This document shows, piece by piece, positions 31,728-42,143 of a stretch of DNA of 64,000 nucleotides. This stretch comes from Cladopsammia gracilis (Eukaryota > Cnidaria > Anthozoa > Scleractinia > Dendrophylliidae). The position numbers and the translations under genes were made by a program. Every line of letters starts with the position of its first letter. The stretch's first letter is position 1. Below the pieces are notes generated by a model, which worked only from the letters and a program-made list of their open reading frames with translations, did no database searches and was not told where the DNA came from. The DNA lies in NCBI GenBank assembly GCA_022457155.1, contig JAJGOT010000156.1:1496874-1560873 (forward strand), given 5' to 3'.

Positions 31728-32135
31728 GACAATTGGTCCACTTGTGACCAAAAAATTTTTGCCGGATGGCAGTGACTATTGATCTATTTGTGACCGATAC
31801 TTTTGCCGGGTGGCAGTGACTATTGGTCTATTTGTGACCGATATTTTTGCCGGGTGGCACTGACAATTGGTCTATTTGTGACCGATATTTTTGCCGGATC
31901 GCACTGACAATTGGTCTATTTGTGACCGATATTTTTGCCGGGTGGCACTGACAATTGGTCTATTTGTGACCGATATTTTTGCTGGGTGACAGTGTCAATT
32001 GGTCTATTTGTGACCGATAATTTTGCGAGATGGCAGTGACAATTAGCCTCTTTGTGACTGATATTTCTACCGGATGGCTGTCAGCATTCACGGTTAGTTT
32101 GTGACCGATAATATATAATTTTGCCGGATTGCAGA
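31728..32135. repeat. 44-bp minisatellite, about nine copies
   Basis: TGACAATTGGTCTATTTGTG repeats at 31817, 31861, 31905, 31949, 31993 and 32037, exactly 44 bp apart, with further diverged copies on both sides. It lies between the RNase H and recombinase parts of the DIRS-group element. Each unit carries TTTGCCGGGTGGCA and TGTGACCGATA. Confidence 0.9.
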
Positions 32136-32384
32136 TGTGCATGATTCGTACGTTTTTCATACGAATGCTTTTGCTCACTACTAATTTTATGTTTTTAGTT
32201 ATTTTTTCTTTCCAGGATTTGCTCGAGTCTTCTTCCTGGGGGGTGAAACCTGCGGTAGCCAAAGACAACATACGGCGAAACAGTTGTTATCATCAAGAGC
32301 GAACTCGTCCATTAAAAAAAAAGTTACCTCTGCCATTATAAACGTTTTTTTGCGATCGTCTAAAGTTATTTATCTTGTCATCCC

Positions 32385-32914
32385 ATGCGGTGGTTTGCTT
32401 GTATCGGAATACCTTTCACATCTTTATACAGAAAATTCATATGCTGCTGTTTCTTAAGCGTTCTCCGCATTGAAATAGTGCATGACATTATTCCCCACGG
32501 TCCCCAGGGTAATCCTGTTTGTACAGCTTTTTTTCGCAACATTGTCGAAGCCAGCAAGCGTATGTTTAGTGGACCAGTCAAGAAAAGGGAGCCTATCACT
32601 CCAGATATCATTGATTTATCGCGTTTGTCTTACATTTGCTCGTGTGGTTTGTAATCTTAAGAATTTGCTTAGAGCTTTTTCGGGTAGATGAGTTATTGGA
32701 TTTACAGGCTGCTGACATTATGATGCACGAAGGGCATTTTACAAATATCTGTCAAGTCGAGCAAAACAGGTCAATACAGGAAACGGAACAAAGTTTTTTA
32801 TTTCTAAGACTGGTGGTATTGCTTGCCCACATTCCCTTAATTGTTTGTCGCTTTTTCGCTACTGGAATCCAGAGGTTCACCAGTTTATATATTAGGGCTG
32901 TAAAGTTTCTTTAG
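32385..32914 (+). pseudogene. Tyrosine recombinase of the DIRS-group element
   Basis: Frames together show the core-binding domain and the first part of the catalytic domain: PHGPQGNPVCTAFFRNIVEA, KRMFSGPVKKREPITPDII, SFARVVCNLKNL-like and FRVDELLDLQAADIMMHEGH (arginine region R-V-D-E-L), then FISKTGGIACPHSL in another frame. The frame changes at about 32590 and 32690. The C-terminal H-x-x-R and tyrosine were not found, so the catalytic domain is truncated or unreadable. Family role: integrating the circular cDNA without target duplication. Confidence 0.6.
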
Positions 32915-33412
32915 AAAAATAATTCGTATATTTTAGACAATAATAAAATGTAATTTGCGATAATCTTGATTGGCATAAATTACTATTTTGCCGGCACGGT
33001 ACAGAGAACCGGGTACTAGTGTAATCCGCAGGGGCTCACGGTTCGTGAGTTTAAAAAGTGTCCGTTGATAGATTTGTGTCATTCTACGGTCAGCCTCGCG
33101 CCTCTTGTATTGTTCAAACAAGTTAATTCTCGTCTTAGTTGTTTAATGTAGTACCTTAAGGCTTATCAACGACAGTTTTAGCCGCATATTTTAGTCGTTT
33201 ATTTCTTAGTTAAAAACACCTTAAAACCCTAAAGGTAGCACCACTGCATAGGTCGGGGGTACACGGTCCCTATTTTTTCCAACAGTTGGTTTTTTAGGGT
33301 TTACGTGTCCGGCTCTGGTGCGCTTAAGAGTTATTGTTATATTATAGTCCTTTGTCAATAATAAAATGTATCGTTGGCCTGGCCGACCAGCTTAGAGTTA
33401 TTGGAACATTAT

Positions 33413-33820
33413 ACTATGAAAGAATGTGTTTTGCCCTGTAAAAAAAAAAATCGTAACATTTCTTAAGATGTATTTCTTTCAATATCTATATTTTGTAATT
33501 TAGTTTTGAATATGTATGTTAAAGAGCCTATAGAAAATTGATTGCAGTTAATTACATTTTTCCCTTTATACGACGCTAAGAGTAGCGCTTCGCTTTAAGT
33601 TAAGTAGGCCTGCTAATTAAGCAACTGCTGTTTATTGATGTATGTTCATATTTCGCTTATTGTTTTATATTCGTATACTACTTAATTTCCTTCGGGCAAC
33701 TGTTCGCACTCTGCCTGCCTTCGTGTATAAAAGAATGTGTATTGCCCTGTAAAAAAAATGGAAAAATTTCTTAAGATGTATTCCTTGAATATTTATATTT
33801 GTAACTTAGTGTTGAATATC
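33413..33820. repeat. Duplicated ~100-bp segment near the DIRS-group 3' end
   Basis: AAAGAATGTGTTTTGCCCTG then TTTCTTAAGATGTATT...TTGTAATTTAGTTTTGAATAT (33417-33514) recurs at about 33728-33820 as AAAGAATGTGTATTGCCCTG and so on. These are two non-adjacent copies inside the 3' UTR. Confidence 0.7.
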
Positions 33821-33836
33821 CATTAAACCTCCGTCG

Positions 33837-33952
33837 GGCAAGTGTTCGCACTATGCCTGCCTTACTATTGTGGTAGTGTATTTATGCGTCAGCGTTCTGG
33901 AGAAGGAAAATGATTTTCCTTCGTACGAACGTAGAGAGGTAGAAGGAAATGT
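33837..33952 (+). repeat. Direct repeat B, copy 2 (right end)
   Basis: Identical to 29447-29558 up to AGGTAGAAGGAA, then AATGT and unrelated flanking DNA (TGATATCCGCC). This defines the right edge of the element. Confidence 0.9.
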
Positions 33953-33991
33953 TGATATCCGCCGACATGCGATCGCACCGCAAAATAGAAT

Positions 33992-34378
33992 ATGTCTGAC
34001 GGCGGCCGGTCCTCAATCGATCAGTTTGAAAAAGCATTGGGCGATTCTCTGGGGGATTTCCCTCATATTACAGGTTTAAAAGAGGAGCAAGAAGAGCAGA
34101 AAAGCTGCTTAAAGTCTTTAGCGGATAAACATGACGTATTTGGCATTCTTCTGACTGGATTTGGAAAAAGTTTAATCTTTCAAATTCTCCCTCGTGTCCT
34201 GAAAGAGCTGTGGAAGTTGGAAAGAATGACCGTTATTGTTGTAAGGCCACTAGTTTCCATTATAAAGGATCAAGTCGAGGAGATGACACTTTTGGGACTC
34301 AAAGCATATGTAGACGCCTATATCCGTGATAGGAATACTTTCTCACAAGTCTTGCACACCGCAGACTTCAGACATTGA
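33992..34378 (+). pseudogene. RecQ-like helicase fragment
   Basis: A single open segment reads GLKEEQEEQKSCLKSLADKH, DVFGILLTGFGKSLIFQILP (Walker A-like, with T-G-F-G-K-S) and TVIVVRPLVSIIKDQVEEM (motif Ia), then EMTLLGLKAY. This is the N-terminal core of a RecQ-family superfamily 2 helicase as found in repeat-borne copies. It ends where an exon boundary would be expected, or is simply truncated. The DEAH box and later motifs are absent. The DIRS-group element ends 40 bp upstream, and the flank on its other side (28620-28862) would be contiguous with this fragment before insertion. Confidence 0.6.
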
Positions 34379-35674
34379 ATCACGGCCTGAGAAATTTAAC
34401 GATCCTAGCACTTTCAAAGCGATAACAAACTTTGGCCAAGAAGTATTTATCTTGCAACAAAAGTGAGCAAAAGAATCCGCAATGTATGCCAATAGAGCTA
34501 ACACCGAACAACGGCATAAAGAAATAAAATAATTCTAACGGCTCTGGACAGCATGAAATCCTCCTATCAATTAGAGATAGTCCGCCCAGATCAAAAGGTC
34601 AATGTCATCCAAGAGAACAAATTCATAACTGTGATCTAAAGGCGCAATTCTCTCTAGTCTTACTTAACGAGTGGGAGTCGTGTTTAGCCCGTCTATTTTT
34701 ATACTACTATCCGGAATGGAGGCCTCAATAATTTGTCGACAGGCTCTCCCCCTCTCTTTTCATTTTACCCACCCCTTCCCCGTTCGCCTTTTTTTCGCCC
34801 TATATCCCACTAGAGAGCCTGTTCACAGGCTAGTATCGCCGCAAATGAAAAATGGCGATTAAAGTTTGTGTTGACTTGGAATTGTATTTGTAGCAAGCTA
34901 ACATGTGATCAGCTGTAATTCCATGTGCTCAATGTCTATGACATTACAATCTTTGTTACCAAAATTATTGTTCTAAGCCTCTGTTTTATTGTCTATTTTT
35001 TGACAAAAGGTGTTTTCCTTTTTACATATTTTTCCTAAACCAACAACACAATAAACAAGTCACCAAAAGTAATGTACTGTTTAAAGTCAAAAGAAACAAA
35101 TGTTCCTTGATAATCATTACAGAAGATTTTTCAACCAAGATATATTTGTTTCTTTTTCCTTTTCAACCATAATAGCAGTTTTTAGCATTCAATAGGACAA
35201 GACATAAAGTAAGATATGTATTACTTACTTATGTCAAACCAGTTCAATTGTTTCTCAGATTGTGACAATGTTTTTGAGACAAATGAAATAAAATTAAACT
35301 GGTTTGAGAATTTTTCAACTAGAAAAAATTTAATTACAACATAGACATGATGTATCAACCCTTTTGTATATTTTACCTTCTAAAGCCTACAAGCCAAAGC
35401 AGGTTAAAGGGTTTTGGCAAATATGCAGAAAACAATACCTAAGTTATGACATACGGTTCCTTTAATGGTGAAGAAATTCCAAAATATAAGGAATATAAAG
35501 TCACTCACATTCAAGGCAAGGGAATTAATTATTTTAATTTATGGTTCAAACTGGTCAAATCCTTCCCTAAACTGGTTGATGTAAATAATTCTGCATTCGT
35601 GCTACAACAATTCAGCTGGTGTTTTGGGATCTGCTCACGGCCTTGACTCTTAGTGAAATTAATCAGCAAGCCAG
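34379..35674. other. Non-coding stretch
   Basis: No supported gene. Short frames show no domain signatures. The sequence is AT-rich. Confidence 0.4.
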
Positions 35675-35755
35675 AGTTTGACGAGCCTGTATTTTTGTTA
35701 TAATTAACAACAACAATCATTGTAAACTATAACAAAAATGTAGGCTCGTCAAACT
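35675..35755. repeat. Foldback palindrome, about 28-bp arms
   Basis: AGTTTGACGAGCCTGTATTT (35675) is matched inversely by AAATGTAGGCTCGTCAAACT ending at 35755. The arms extend through TTGTTATA/TATAACAA around an A/C-rich loop. Confidence 0.75.
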
Positions 35756-36739
35756 CGCCGAAGTAGAGGTGAATAATGATGCATATTTTCCAAGCCGCAA
35801 TGCGGACGGATAAGATAAATATCTTATGGACGTCTCCATAATACGGACACCTTTCTATTGTGGACAGTTCTCTTGGTCCCGAAGGTACCAAAATTCATAC
35901 AATCTCTTCCTCTGTTATGCAAACACCTCTATAATGTATACACTTTCCATATCATGGAGGCTTGTTTATGTTTGTATATGTTCAGTTTCACATGCGGAGA
36001 AGGTCTCTGGTCAAAAAGCCTATAAAGGGGACAAACCAACAAATCAATGTGAGATCACAAGAGGCCCACATTGTCTTACTTAATACAATTCCACTTTGGT
36101 ACAATAATGTCATCTCTGACACTATACATAGATAGGAAACAATGTATGCTATACAGGAGCGGTCTTCTCCAGAATGGTATCTAGGTTTTCTGTGGTCATG
36201 GATGTCAACTTTTTCAAATACACAGAAAATTCTTGGATTAAAAAAGTAAATAAAACTTCAATTGCCTTCAGTGTAACCTGAAGCATTTGACATCCTCGTG
36301 TTTTCAACCTCAAAGAACCCTGGCTCTATTTGACAAGAATTTGTTGCAAACTTGCTCTATAAATCGGTCACTAGAGGAAAACTGAGGGAAAACACTTTTC
36401 TGTTTATAAGAGTAGATTCAAAGAATGTTGGCATTTACACAGCCTTTTTGTGCCTGCCATGGGTCATTAACCAATTTCTTTTTTTACAAAATGCTAATGC
36501 CCAGGGGCATAGGCACAGCTGGAATCGACTAATCCATCAATGTACCTCCGGGGAGTGGTATGTGCAGTTTCTGTAGGGTCAACTCCAACCCTTAGCCCCT
36601 CCATTGCCATGTACCTTTCCCATGTTATTACCGATATAATGTACTGGTCAAATTGAACCTTTAACATCCCCCCTCCAACACTGGGAAATTTGATCAATTT
36701 TTATGCCTGGGAAGGCAGGCGATCAAATCGGGGTAGAAC
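35756..36739. other. Non-coding stretch, possible Tc1/pogo-type end at 35820-35960
   Basis: No supported gene. The block with CCATAATACGGACACCTTTC and CACCTCTATAATG, plus GGTCCCGAAGGT, resembles subterminal sequence of pogo/Tigger-like elements I have seen in invertebrate genomes. No matching inverted end was found, so this is weak. Confidence 0.3.
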
Positions 36740-37832
36740 GCCTTTGCTCCAAACACAAGTGCATATATCTCAATCTTGGTTGGAGGCCTCTTCTTTTGTG
36801 ATTTTGCCAGGACTTTAGCAGCGTATGCAATTGGGCGTTCCTCACCATCTTGCACTTGGGACAACACAGCGGCCACACCAGTTGTACTAGCGTCGGTGTC
36901 TAGGACAAATGGAAGTTCAAATCGTGCGAATGCGAGGACTGGTGCTTCACAAAGGGCTTGTTTTGGGGTGTCAAAGGACACCTGGCAGTCGTTGGACCAC
37001 TCAAAATTACGACCCCTTTCTTCAAGGCGGAAGATAGGTGTTACGAGGGTTGCAAAATCTGGTATGAACTGTAGTAACCGATCTTTCCCATGAAAACACT
37101 TAACTCAGACACATTGGTTGGTGGTGGCCATGATTTTACGGCAGAAACCTTTTCTGAGTCCGTGGATACCCCTTGCGACGACAGCACATGTCCAACAAAT
37201 GGTACACCTTGTAGGAGACGGCATTTCTTCGGCTTCACTTTCAAACCAGCCTCCTCAATGAGGGTGAGAACATGATCCAATGACTCGCAATGCTTGGCAA
37301 ATTTGGGACTGAAGACAAGAACATCGTCAAAGGATGCCAAGAGTTCCTCCCACGTCATTCCTGTTAATACACTTGCAATCTGAAAGAAGGGAAATGCATT
37401 ACAAAGCCCAAAGGGGACTCGCTTCCACTGCCAGTGCATAATAGGCAGAAAAGGCAGAGATAAGATCCAGGGTTGAAAACAATTTCGCTCCAATCAATCA
37501 TATCTTCCACCCACTACATGGTAATGTTCCTTGGCAGTGACACTATTTAGTTTGCGGAAATCTACACAATAATGGTACGAGCCGTCCTTTTTGGAGGCTA
37601 AGACAACTTGTGCACTCCAAGGACTGGTAGACGGTTCTATCACATCTCTCTCCAGTAACCTTTGAGTTTCTTCGCTTATGTATTGTTCTTGTTGCGGTGA
37701 AAAGCGACGCAAGGGTAGTCTTGAAGGGGGCGCAGACCCAGCATTTATTCGATGTTGTGTCTTCGTGCAGTGGCCAATGTCATGTGGCCCCCCGGATACC
37801 GCTTTAGAGTGCTCGGCCATGATTTTCCACAC
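36740..37832 (-). pseudogene. Gypsy reverse transcriptase and RNase H
   Basis: Reading on the minus strand from 37832: STSPWSAQVVLASKKDGSYH and CVDFRKLNSVTAKE (RT fingers/palm), a frameshift near 37495, then VPFGLCNAFPFFQI and SFDDVLVFS, where the usual Y-x-D-D box reads F-D-D after Ser. LKVKPKKCRLL and VPFVGHVLSSQGVSTDSEKV follow. After another break RNase H gives VLDTDASTTGVAAVLSQVQD and then TKIEIYALVFGAKAF, after which homology ends abruptly near 36740. Several stops make it non-functional. Confidence 0.75.
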
Positions 37833-38070
37833 ACATCCTCTGCTCGCCTGCTATCGGAAATAGCTGCATCATCTCCTCAACTTCATCCCAACTTAGCTCT
37901 GTCTCAACTGACAATGCGTTGCAATTCAGTGTTCTTTCATCGCTGTCACCTGAGGTGGTTTCAACCCTGTAATTTCGGGCTGTGTGTATTGCTTGGCCTC
38001 TCTCTACGGCTGGACAGAATTCCCCCACACTAGTGTTCTTGTAGATGGTAACCGGTCGGGCGGAATAGTT

Positions 38071-38786
38071 CTACAAGCGAACTGGGACTGATCCGTTATT
38101 GACTAAGGATAGAGTACTGGGCACCGCAACTGGGAACATTTCGAAGAATTTGTCCATGGGTTCTAGGACTCCCTGAATTCCATCCAAATTTGTCTCTTTA
38201 ACCTGGCAATTAAAATCAACTCTCCTGTCTGGTTGTAGCGTAACAGTTTCCACTAAAGAGACCCTGTGCACTTCCGAACTTGATTCATCTTGCAGCTTCA
38301 CCTGGGCGTTCCCAGTATGAAGAGTTCCACTGGCAAAGTCGACAACACACCCATTGTCCCTTAAAAAGTCCACCCCGATTAGGGTACTCTGCTTAAGGTT
38401 GTCACAGATAGAGAACAGCTGTTTAGCTCTTACACCCTCAAGAGTCACGTCCAGTTCCACAGTTCCCAGGATGTCTAGTTGTGAACCCTCTGCACCCACC
38501 ACCTTGGATTCGACCTTCCCCAGGGTCTCACCTACACCAATAAGCTTGAACACTTCATTACTTAAAAGACAAATCGACTACCACAGTCCAATACTGCACT
38601 CACAGGGGTCCCTTTGATCTTGCAATCAGCTAACAACACCTTTGGTTGGATGGAGCTAATTCGTATCACAAGCACTTGGTCTCCGGGCGGAGAGCGACTC
38701 ACATTTACGATCTGTCCCCCGCCCTGTGGAAGTTTCCCTGCGGGCAATTCCTCTGGAAATGATACGCGGACCCACATGACCAGCAC
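38071..38786 (-). pseudogene. Gypsy aspartic protease region
   Basis: The frame 38786-38562 reads LLADCKIKGTPVSAVLDCGS, where the usual protease triad D-T/S-G is D-C-G. The frame 38553-38071 reads FKLIGVGETLGKVESKVVGA, LDVTLEGVRAKQLFSICDNL and TLIGVDFLRDNGCVVDFASG, the typical I-L-G-x-D-F-L region. A short break near 38557 separates them. The catalytic-loop change and the break suggest inactivity. Confidence 0.65.
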
Positions 38787-39360
38787 CTTCTCACCCCGTC
38801 ACCGGCTTCTCTGAACTGGGGAGGCCTGTAGTTTCCTTGAACACCGCTTGAAGGAATAGCATTAACCACTGCTTCAACTGCTGCCTTTGCCGTAGCTGAC
38901 GCAATCATAGTTGAAAGCTCCAGGGCCCAGCCGGGTAGGTGTGGGTTTTGCATTGAGTAAGCCTCTTCCCCACGGGTTGACACTTCATTCACGACCCTTT
39001 CTCTCATTCTAATTGATCTAAGTTCCAAGGCTTCAAGCTCCAAGGCTTCAGACAGGGCTTTATCTAATGTCGAGGGTTTAGAACGGATCACTTCTTTTGA
39101 AAGTAACGCCCCGAGTGCATTAGTAAAATGATCTATACAAGCTTGCTCCAAGCTAGCTGGGCTCAAGGTCGGGTAAGCCTCCTAACATAGGCGTTTAATA
39201 TCAATGGTTAAATCTAGCAAACTTTCTCCCACCTTCCTTCGTCCGGCTTTGAGTGTGGCTTTGGCGGCTTCTGGTACCTGGCGCATACCAATTTTTTTGC
39301 GTACAGCCTCGACCATGCTGTCGTAAGAACTCTTGTCGCTCGATAAGACTCAAGCAGTTT
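38705..39360 (-). pseudogene. Gypsy gag with CCHC zinc knuckle
   Basis: The minus-strand frame has a capsid-like helical part with LEQACIDHFTNALGALLSKE and SALDKALSEALELEAL-type sequence, then CWSCGSAYHFQRNC, a C-x2-C-x4-H-x4-C knuckle. Upstream (39170-39360) another frame continues gag homology (VEAVRKKIGMRQVPEA, LKAGRRKVGESLLDL) to a stop near 39184, so the N-terminus is also broken. The role is nucleocapsid/capsid. Confidence 0.65.
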
Positions 39361-39907
39361 AAGGCCTGGGATTCAAGTGTGTTCGGAAAATATGGTTGAC
39401 ACTTAATATCTTCACCGAGAAAACCTAGATCAAAATGAAATTTTCCCTGAATGTTAATCTTGATGTTTTCTTTTGCCTGAACGCAAAAGTTTGGTCACGT
39501 GACATGTCACATGATCAAAATTTCAAAATTACGTAAATCGGCGATCTGGTAGCGACGATTTCCAATGACTACAATATGGCCGACCCTCTCTACTCCGATC
39601 ACAGCAACACATGTTCTGTTTCTAATCCCGAAGTCCTGGGGCAAGCCTAATCTAGAATATGTCTCCATATGTCTCCTTGGTTTTACATTGCTAAGCTTTG
39701 TATTTGCTTCGAGTTCTGATTGGTTCAATGGATTGTCTGCGTCTACTGTGATTGGTCTAAGTAATTATTTTGGTTTGGGTTTTACGACACTCAACTGAAA
39801 ACTGCTCTATACCTCGTAATTGTAAAATTACTCCATAAAGTAAACCACATGAAAGTTCGCTATTCTTAGTCCTTTACTTGTGGCTAGTAAAAGAACATTT
39901 ATCCACG
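39361..39907. other. Non-coding stretch
   Basis: No supported gene. This may hold the 5' LTR or leader of the Gypsy element, but I found no repeated partner. Confidence 0.4.
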
Positions 39908-40265
39908 TATATAAAAGACCTTATTCATTAATGGTGGACGATTTATTTTTCTTTGATATTCATGCTAATCAGCCTACCTAGCCTCATTTTAGGGCAAAAA
40001 ATTCTTTTGAATTTTGCCCATGCTGACGAGGCTTGGTAGGTTGATTAGCATGAATATAAAAGAATAATAAATCGGCCGCCATTTATGAATAAGCGTTGTC
40101 GGAGTTCCGAAAACACATGCGCGCATCGAATCCAATATTCATGAAAGTGAACAAAGGAAAGATAATGAATTCTTATCCCGCCTTATTGCCTTCCTTTGTT
40201 AACTTTCAAGTTTTATCCCTACACGCGCATATATTTTCGGAACTCCGATAACGTTTATAAGGTCT
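39908..40265. repeat. Nested foldback structure
   Basis: The inner palindrome joins TATTCATGCTAATCAGCCTA (about 39958) to TAGGTTGATTAGCATGAATA (about 40037), with arms extending to TTATTCATTAATGG/CCATTTATGAATAA. A second palindrome joins TCGGAGTTCCGAAAACACAT (about 40098) to a TTTTCGGAACTCCGATAACG block (about 40232), with GAAAGTGAACAAAGGAA/TTCCTTTGTTAACTTTC inside. Outer AAAAGACCTTAT (39916) pairs with ATAAGGTCTTTT (about 40257). The whole can fold as one stem with two sub-stems. Confidence 0.7.
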
Positions 40266-40299
40266 TTTGTTGTATATAATCATTAGACGCAGTAATTAA

Positions 40300-41018
40300 G
40301 GTTACAGTGTACCTTCAGATCGAAAATTTATTGAAAATTTTTTTTGGGCGTTAAAATAAAGTTTACAGAATGAACTTTCATCCAAAAAAAAAGTATCGAA
40401 AAATAGTGAAAATTGACGGAGAAATGACGGTGTAACTTTTGTGGGCGGAGTTTGTTTATTAAGCGATATGTTTTTTTAAGCGCCGTTTTCTCAAAGTTAA
40501 TTTTTCGCTTGTTGGGGACACTTTAAAGAGCTACAACTCAAAGGGAATTTGTTCGATTTTCCTTAAATTTGGACAGAAGCTAGGCTAACATATAATCAAC
40601 AAAAACGTGTCGGCGAATTTCTTAATTCCGAAAACTTTTTCGTCAAGAGGCATTTCCGTGCGATCATTCCAATTTTTTTTCTCCCCTTTTCGAAAATATT
40701 CTGTAACTTTTCACTGCAATTGAATATGGAAAATCGCCGACACGTTTTTTTAGCGCTTCGTGTCCGGAAACCCGAGAACAAATCAAATTAGCAAAATATA
40801 ATAATCGCTTTGAGTTATAGCGTTTTAAAGCTGATTCGGACGTTCGAATTTAGACGTCGTAAAAAATTCGACAATTCATTTTATTGCCAAATGGTTTCCA
40901 TATTTAGATAGCCAGCTCTATAAGCTTTAATTTGATATCTGGGTTTAGGTATATTAAATGTAATCTTAAGACGCTAGAGCTGTTATACTGGAGACACCCC
41001 CGAAGGTACACTGTAACC
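40300..41018. mobile_element. TTAA-flanked TIR element (piggyBac- or Kolobok-like)
   Basis: GGTTACAGTGTACCTTC at 40300 is perfectly matched in inverse at 41002-41018, and both ends are flanked by TTAA (40296-40299 and 41019-41022). TTAA duplications are typical of piggyBac and Kolobok superfamilies. The 719-bp interior is non-coding, so the element is non-autonomous. Confidence 0.8.
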
Positions 41019-41303
41019 TTAAGACGAGCATCATCAGAAGGACTGATGCCACCCAGTGAGAAAAGAAAAAGGAAATAGATAGAAATTGCAAAGACGTTTC
41101 GCAATTTCCTTTCAGGGAATCAATAATCGGCTTAAATGCGGACATTTGTGTTACTATTCACACTGCATACATTAAAGTAACGCATATAAGATCAGTACAT
41201 ATGAATAAATTATCACTTTGGCTCAACTGCAGCACGGTGCGTTTGTGCTTTACGTGCCGTTGGATTATTTTTTCCCGCTTGCTTTCTCCTTTTATTTTTC
41301 TTA

Positions 41304-41663
41304 ATGGCAGACGTTCAATACCCTGGTCCTGGCCGAGGTCGTCCGAGAACTCTGCAAGCTGCGGGATTACAGGCGGTTCAGGCTGCTCAACCTGGTGCGG
41401 AACAAGGTGTTCAAGCTGCCCAAAATGTACACGCGGTTCAAGGAGCCCAAGGAGTTTTGTCAGCGCCGCAACACGAACGTCAAGCTGTTCAACCTGGTGT
41501 GGAACAAGGTCTTCCACCTCCTCAACCTGCTGGGAATCACGCGGCTCAAGGAGCTCAACCCGCAGCGGACCAAGGTGGTTTGCCAGCTATAGTTCAGGAA
41601 ATTCGGCCACCGGCGGAACAAGAGGTTCCGGTAATGGGACAAGCTCGACGAGGAGAGCTTGAG
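41304..41663 (+). CDS. Gag N-terminal exon (Gln/Ala/Pro-rich)
   Basis: ATG 41304 opens ADVQYPGPGRGRPRTLQAAG and a low-complexity Ala-Gln-Pro-rich repeat. The frame ends in ARRGELE at a splice-donor-like GAG|GTAAAC (GT at 41664). Low-complexity N-termini are usual in retroelement gag proteins. Internal near-repeats of AAQPGAEQG/VQPGVEQG are visible. Confidence that it is coding rests on the long open frame, the donor and the position ahead of the gag core. Confidence 0.5.
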
Positions 41664-41918
41664 GTAAACATGTTCACTTCTTTCGTTTATTCTAGTGTTT
41701 GTGTGGATTTTTTGCTTTGTCTCGGCTTTTCCCCGCTCCGTATAATTTTTGTATTCCAGTCACTTTAGTGTAATTCGGATCTTGGTGGCTGTCTTGTTAT
41801 TTATTTTCTCTCGGTTTAGTATGTGTATTCAACACAGGCGAGATGTTTTTGTAATTCTGTAATACAGTGAATGTTTCATTAGCGGCTTGGCGACTTGTGT
41901 ACGTTAATTGTTATTTAG

Positions 41919-41989
41919 AGTTATGCAGCAACGGGAAGAGGCAGCAATTAATCGTTGGTATTTATGTTATGCCACCTCTGTGACAAAAG
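41919..41989 (+). CDS. Candidate short gag exon 2
   Basis: Acceptor TTATTTAG (AG at 41917-41918), an open stretch QQREEAAINRWYLCYATSVT, and a consensus donor ACAAAAG|GTGAGG (GT at 41990). Neighbouring exons and phase are not fully consistent, so splicing here is a hypothesis. Confidence 0.35.
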
Positions 41990-42143
41990 GTGAGGATTTG
42001 CCTAAGCAAAACAAAGGCACTGAGAATGGTGGTAGAGCTCACCTCGGAAAACAAAAAAAAAACATGCAGCAAGTGTTCACCAAATGGGGCGACAGTCGCA
42101 CAAGGTTAAAAAAAACGAGGAGCAGTTTACGATGCAATGTATT

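Larger units (their letters stand above)
28863..33952 (+). mobile_element. DIRS-group tyrosine-recombinase retroelement with direct repeats A-B-A-B
   Basis: Two direct-repeat blocks bracket the element: A at 28863-29033 and 29559-29735, and B at 29447-29560 and 33837-33952. Block B is identical over at least 108 bp. Between them lie a gag-like fragment, a DIRS-type RT and RNase H, a 44-bp minisatellite and a tyrosine recombinase. The order is A-(gag)-B-A-(RT-RH-recombinase)-B. AATGT occurs at the left edge, the central B/A junction and the right edge, fitting recombination at a short core and not a duplicated target. All enzymes are frameshifted. Confidence 0.7.
36740..39360 (-). mobile_element. 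Truncated Ty3/Gypsy-type LTR retrotransposon
   Basis: On the minus strand, in order: gag with a CCHC knuckle, aspartic protease, reverse transcriptase and RNase H. Homology stops at about 36740 within RNase H, and no integrase or LTR was found. There are many stops and frameshifts. Before decay this would have been a standard gag-PR-RT-RH-(IN) order. Confidence 0.75.

Noticed and set aside
31728..32135. Regularly spaced 44-bp units that look like a CRISPR array
   Set aside because: Whole units repeat without unique spacers, in a eukaryotic retroelement; it is a minisatellite.
41158..41517. Minus-strand 119-residue frame
   Set aside because: Antisense of the Gln/Ala-rich gag exon; no recognisable motif.
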